Source of the DNA: Eretmocerus hayati
Lineage: Eukaryota > Arthropoda > Insecta > Hymenoptera > Aphelinidae
Reading direction: 5' to 3'
Assembly (NCBI GenBank): GCA_029851415.1
Contig: CM056743.1
Coordinates: forward strand, 119,318,305-119,382,304
Length of the DNA: 64,000 nucleotides
The notes under the pieces were generated by a model that had not been told where the DNA came from, did not search any database, and saw only the letters and a program-made list of their open reading frames with translations. Positions 63,646-64,000 of the stretch are shown piece by piece. The stretch's first letter is position 1; each line of letters opens with the position of its first letter. The position numbers and the translations under genes are program-made.

Positions 63646-64000
63646 CTCCAAGGCAGAATTATCCAGCACTTTGGCAAAATTAACGTCAGCATCGGCTTCA
63701 ATCATCAATTTCATCAATTCGCAATCACCCGACGAAGCAACAACAGCGAGTGGAGTAGTACCATCGATGGCAACACAATTCAACTGAGCTCCAGCTTCGA
63801 GGAACATATTCAACATTTCGCATTTGTCCAAGCTTTGTTTTGACACCCAGTGCAAGCATGTAAGTCCTTTTTTGCTATCTTTAATGGTTACATCGGCACC
63901 AAGTTCAATCAACAACTTGATCATCTTCAAACGCTTCCAACCATCCAGTTCAATTATAGCAACATGAATTGGTGCTTCACCATAACAGTTGATGCGATTC
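63646..64000 (-). CDS. ANK-5: ankyrin-repeat gene, exon 1 fragment at window edge
   Basis: The open frame enters from beyond 64,000. It reads INCYGEAPIHVAIIELDGWK, then MIKLLIELGADVTIKDSKKG, LTCLHWVSKQ, LEAGAQLNCVAIDGTTPL and LMIEADADVNFAKVLDNSAL, ending LE|GTGGGT at the same intron position as ANK-2. No frame break is seen in this part, so it may be an active gene, but its expected exon 2 is not recognisable down to ANK-4, so it could also be incomplete. Confidence 0.75.

Overview
The window is animal nuclear DNA, most likely from a hymenopteran insect and plausibly a chalcid-type parasitoid wasp. The evidence is spliced genes with GT/AG introns, a Groucho co-repressor, an MBD2/3 subunit that follows the insect version of that protein, AATAAA polyadenylation signals, and a tandem family of very long ankyrin-repeat genes. 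The order-level placement is inference. No bacterial operons, rRNA, CRISPR array or convincing tRNA gene was found.

Left part (1-31,757), plus strand. Three conserved single-copy genes lie head to tail. groucho (six 3' exons, 5,530-10,960) encodes the nuclear co-repressor's CcN, SP and WD40 regions; its N-terminal Q-domain exons are not visible. An RNase H1 gene follows (proposed exons from 16,618 to 25,802) with all four acidic catalytic residues. MBD2/3 (27,281-30,730), a subunit of the NuRD/Mi-2 chromatin complex, comes next. Its methyl-CpG-binding domain is interrupted by about 75 residues of His/Gln, and the second half of that domain was not found.

Right part (36,484-64,000), minus strand. 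Five related two-exon ankyrin genes or relics lie in tandem (called ANK-1 to ANK-5 here, left to right). ANK-2 (44,355-40,835) is intact at 685 aa. ANK-1, ANK-3 and ANK-4 are decayed by frameshifts, stops, truncation or insertion. ANK-5 runs off the right edge and its second exon is not seen. All share an acidic N-terminus, the same phase-0 intron inside an ankyrin repeat where both sides can be seen, and, in the four with a 3' end, a C-terminal domain ending in a DLRN-like motif that could be PRANC- or F-box-like.

Mobile DNA fills the spaces. It includes two giant foldback elements (12,379-16,106, with 152-bp units and a 9-bp target duplication; 50,822-55,187, with a 33-bp minisatellite that reverses orientation near its centre) and a four-copy family of about 330-bp palindromes with a shared loop but copy-specific arms. 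Others are TTAA-flanked piggyBac-like MITEs, a hAT-like element nested in another, a Tigger/pogo relic, a CCAGTG-palindrome element, very GC-rich hairpins, and an insertion in ANK-4 with a hammerhead-like core. The three left-hand genes have chromatin and nucleic-acid housekeeping roles and are probably independent neighbours. The right half looks like a birth-and-death gene cluster in a repeat-rich region.
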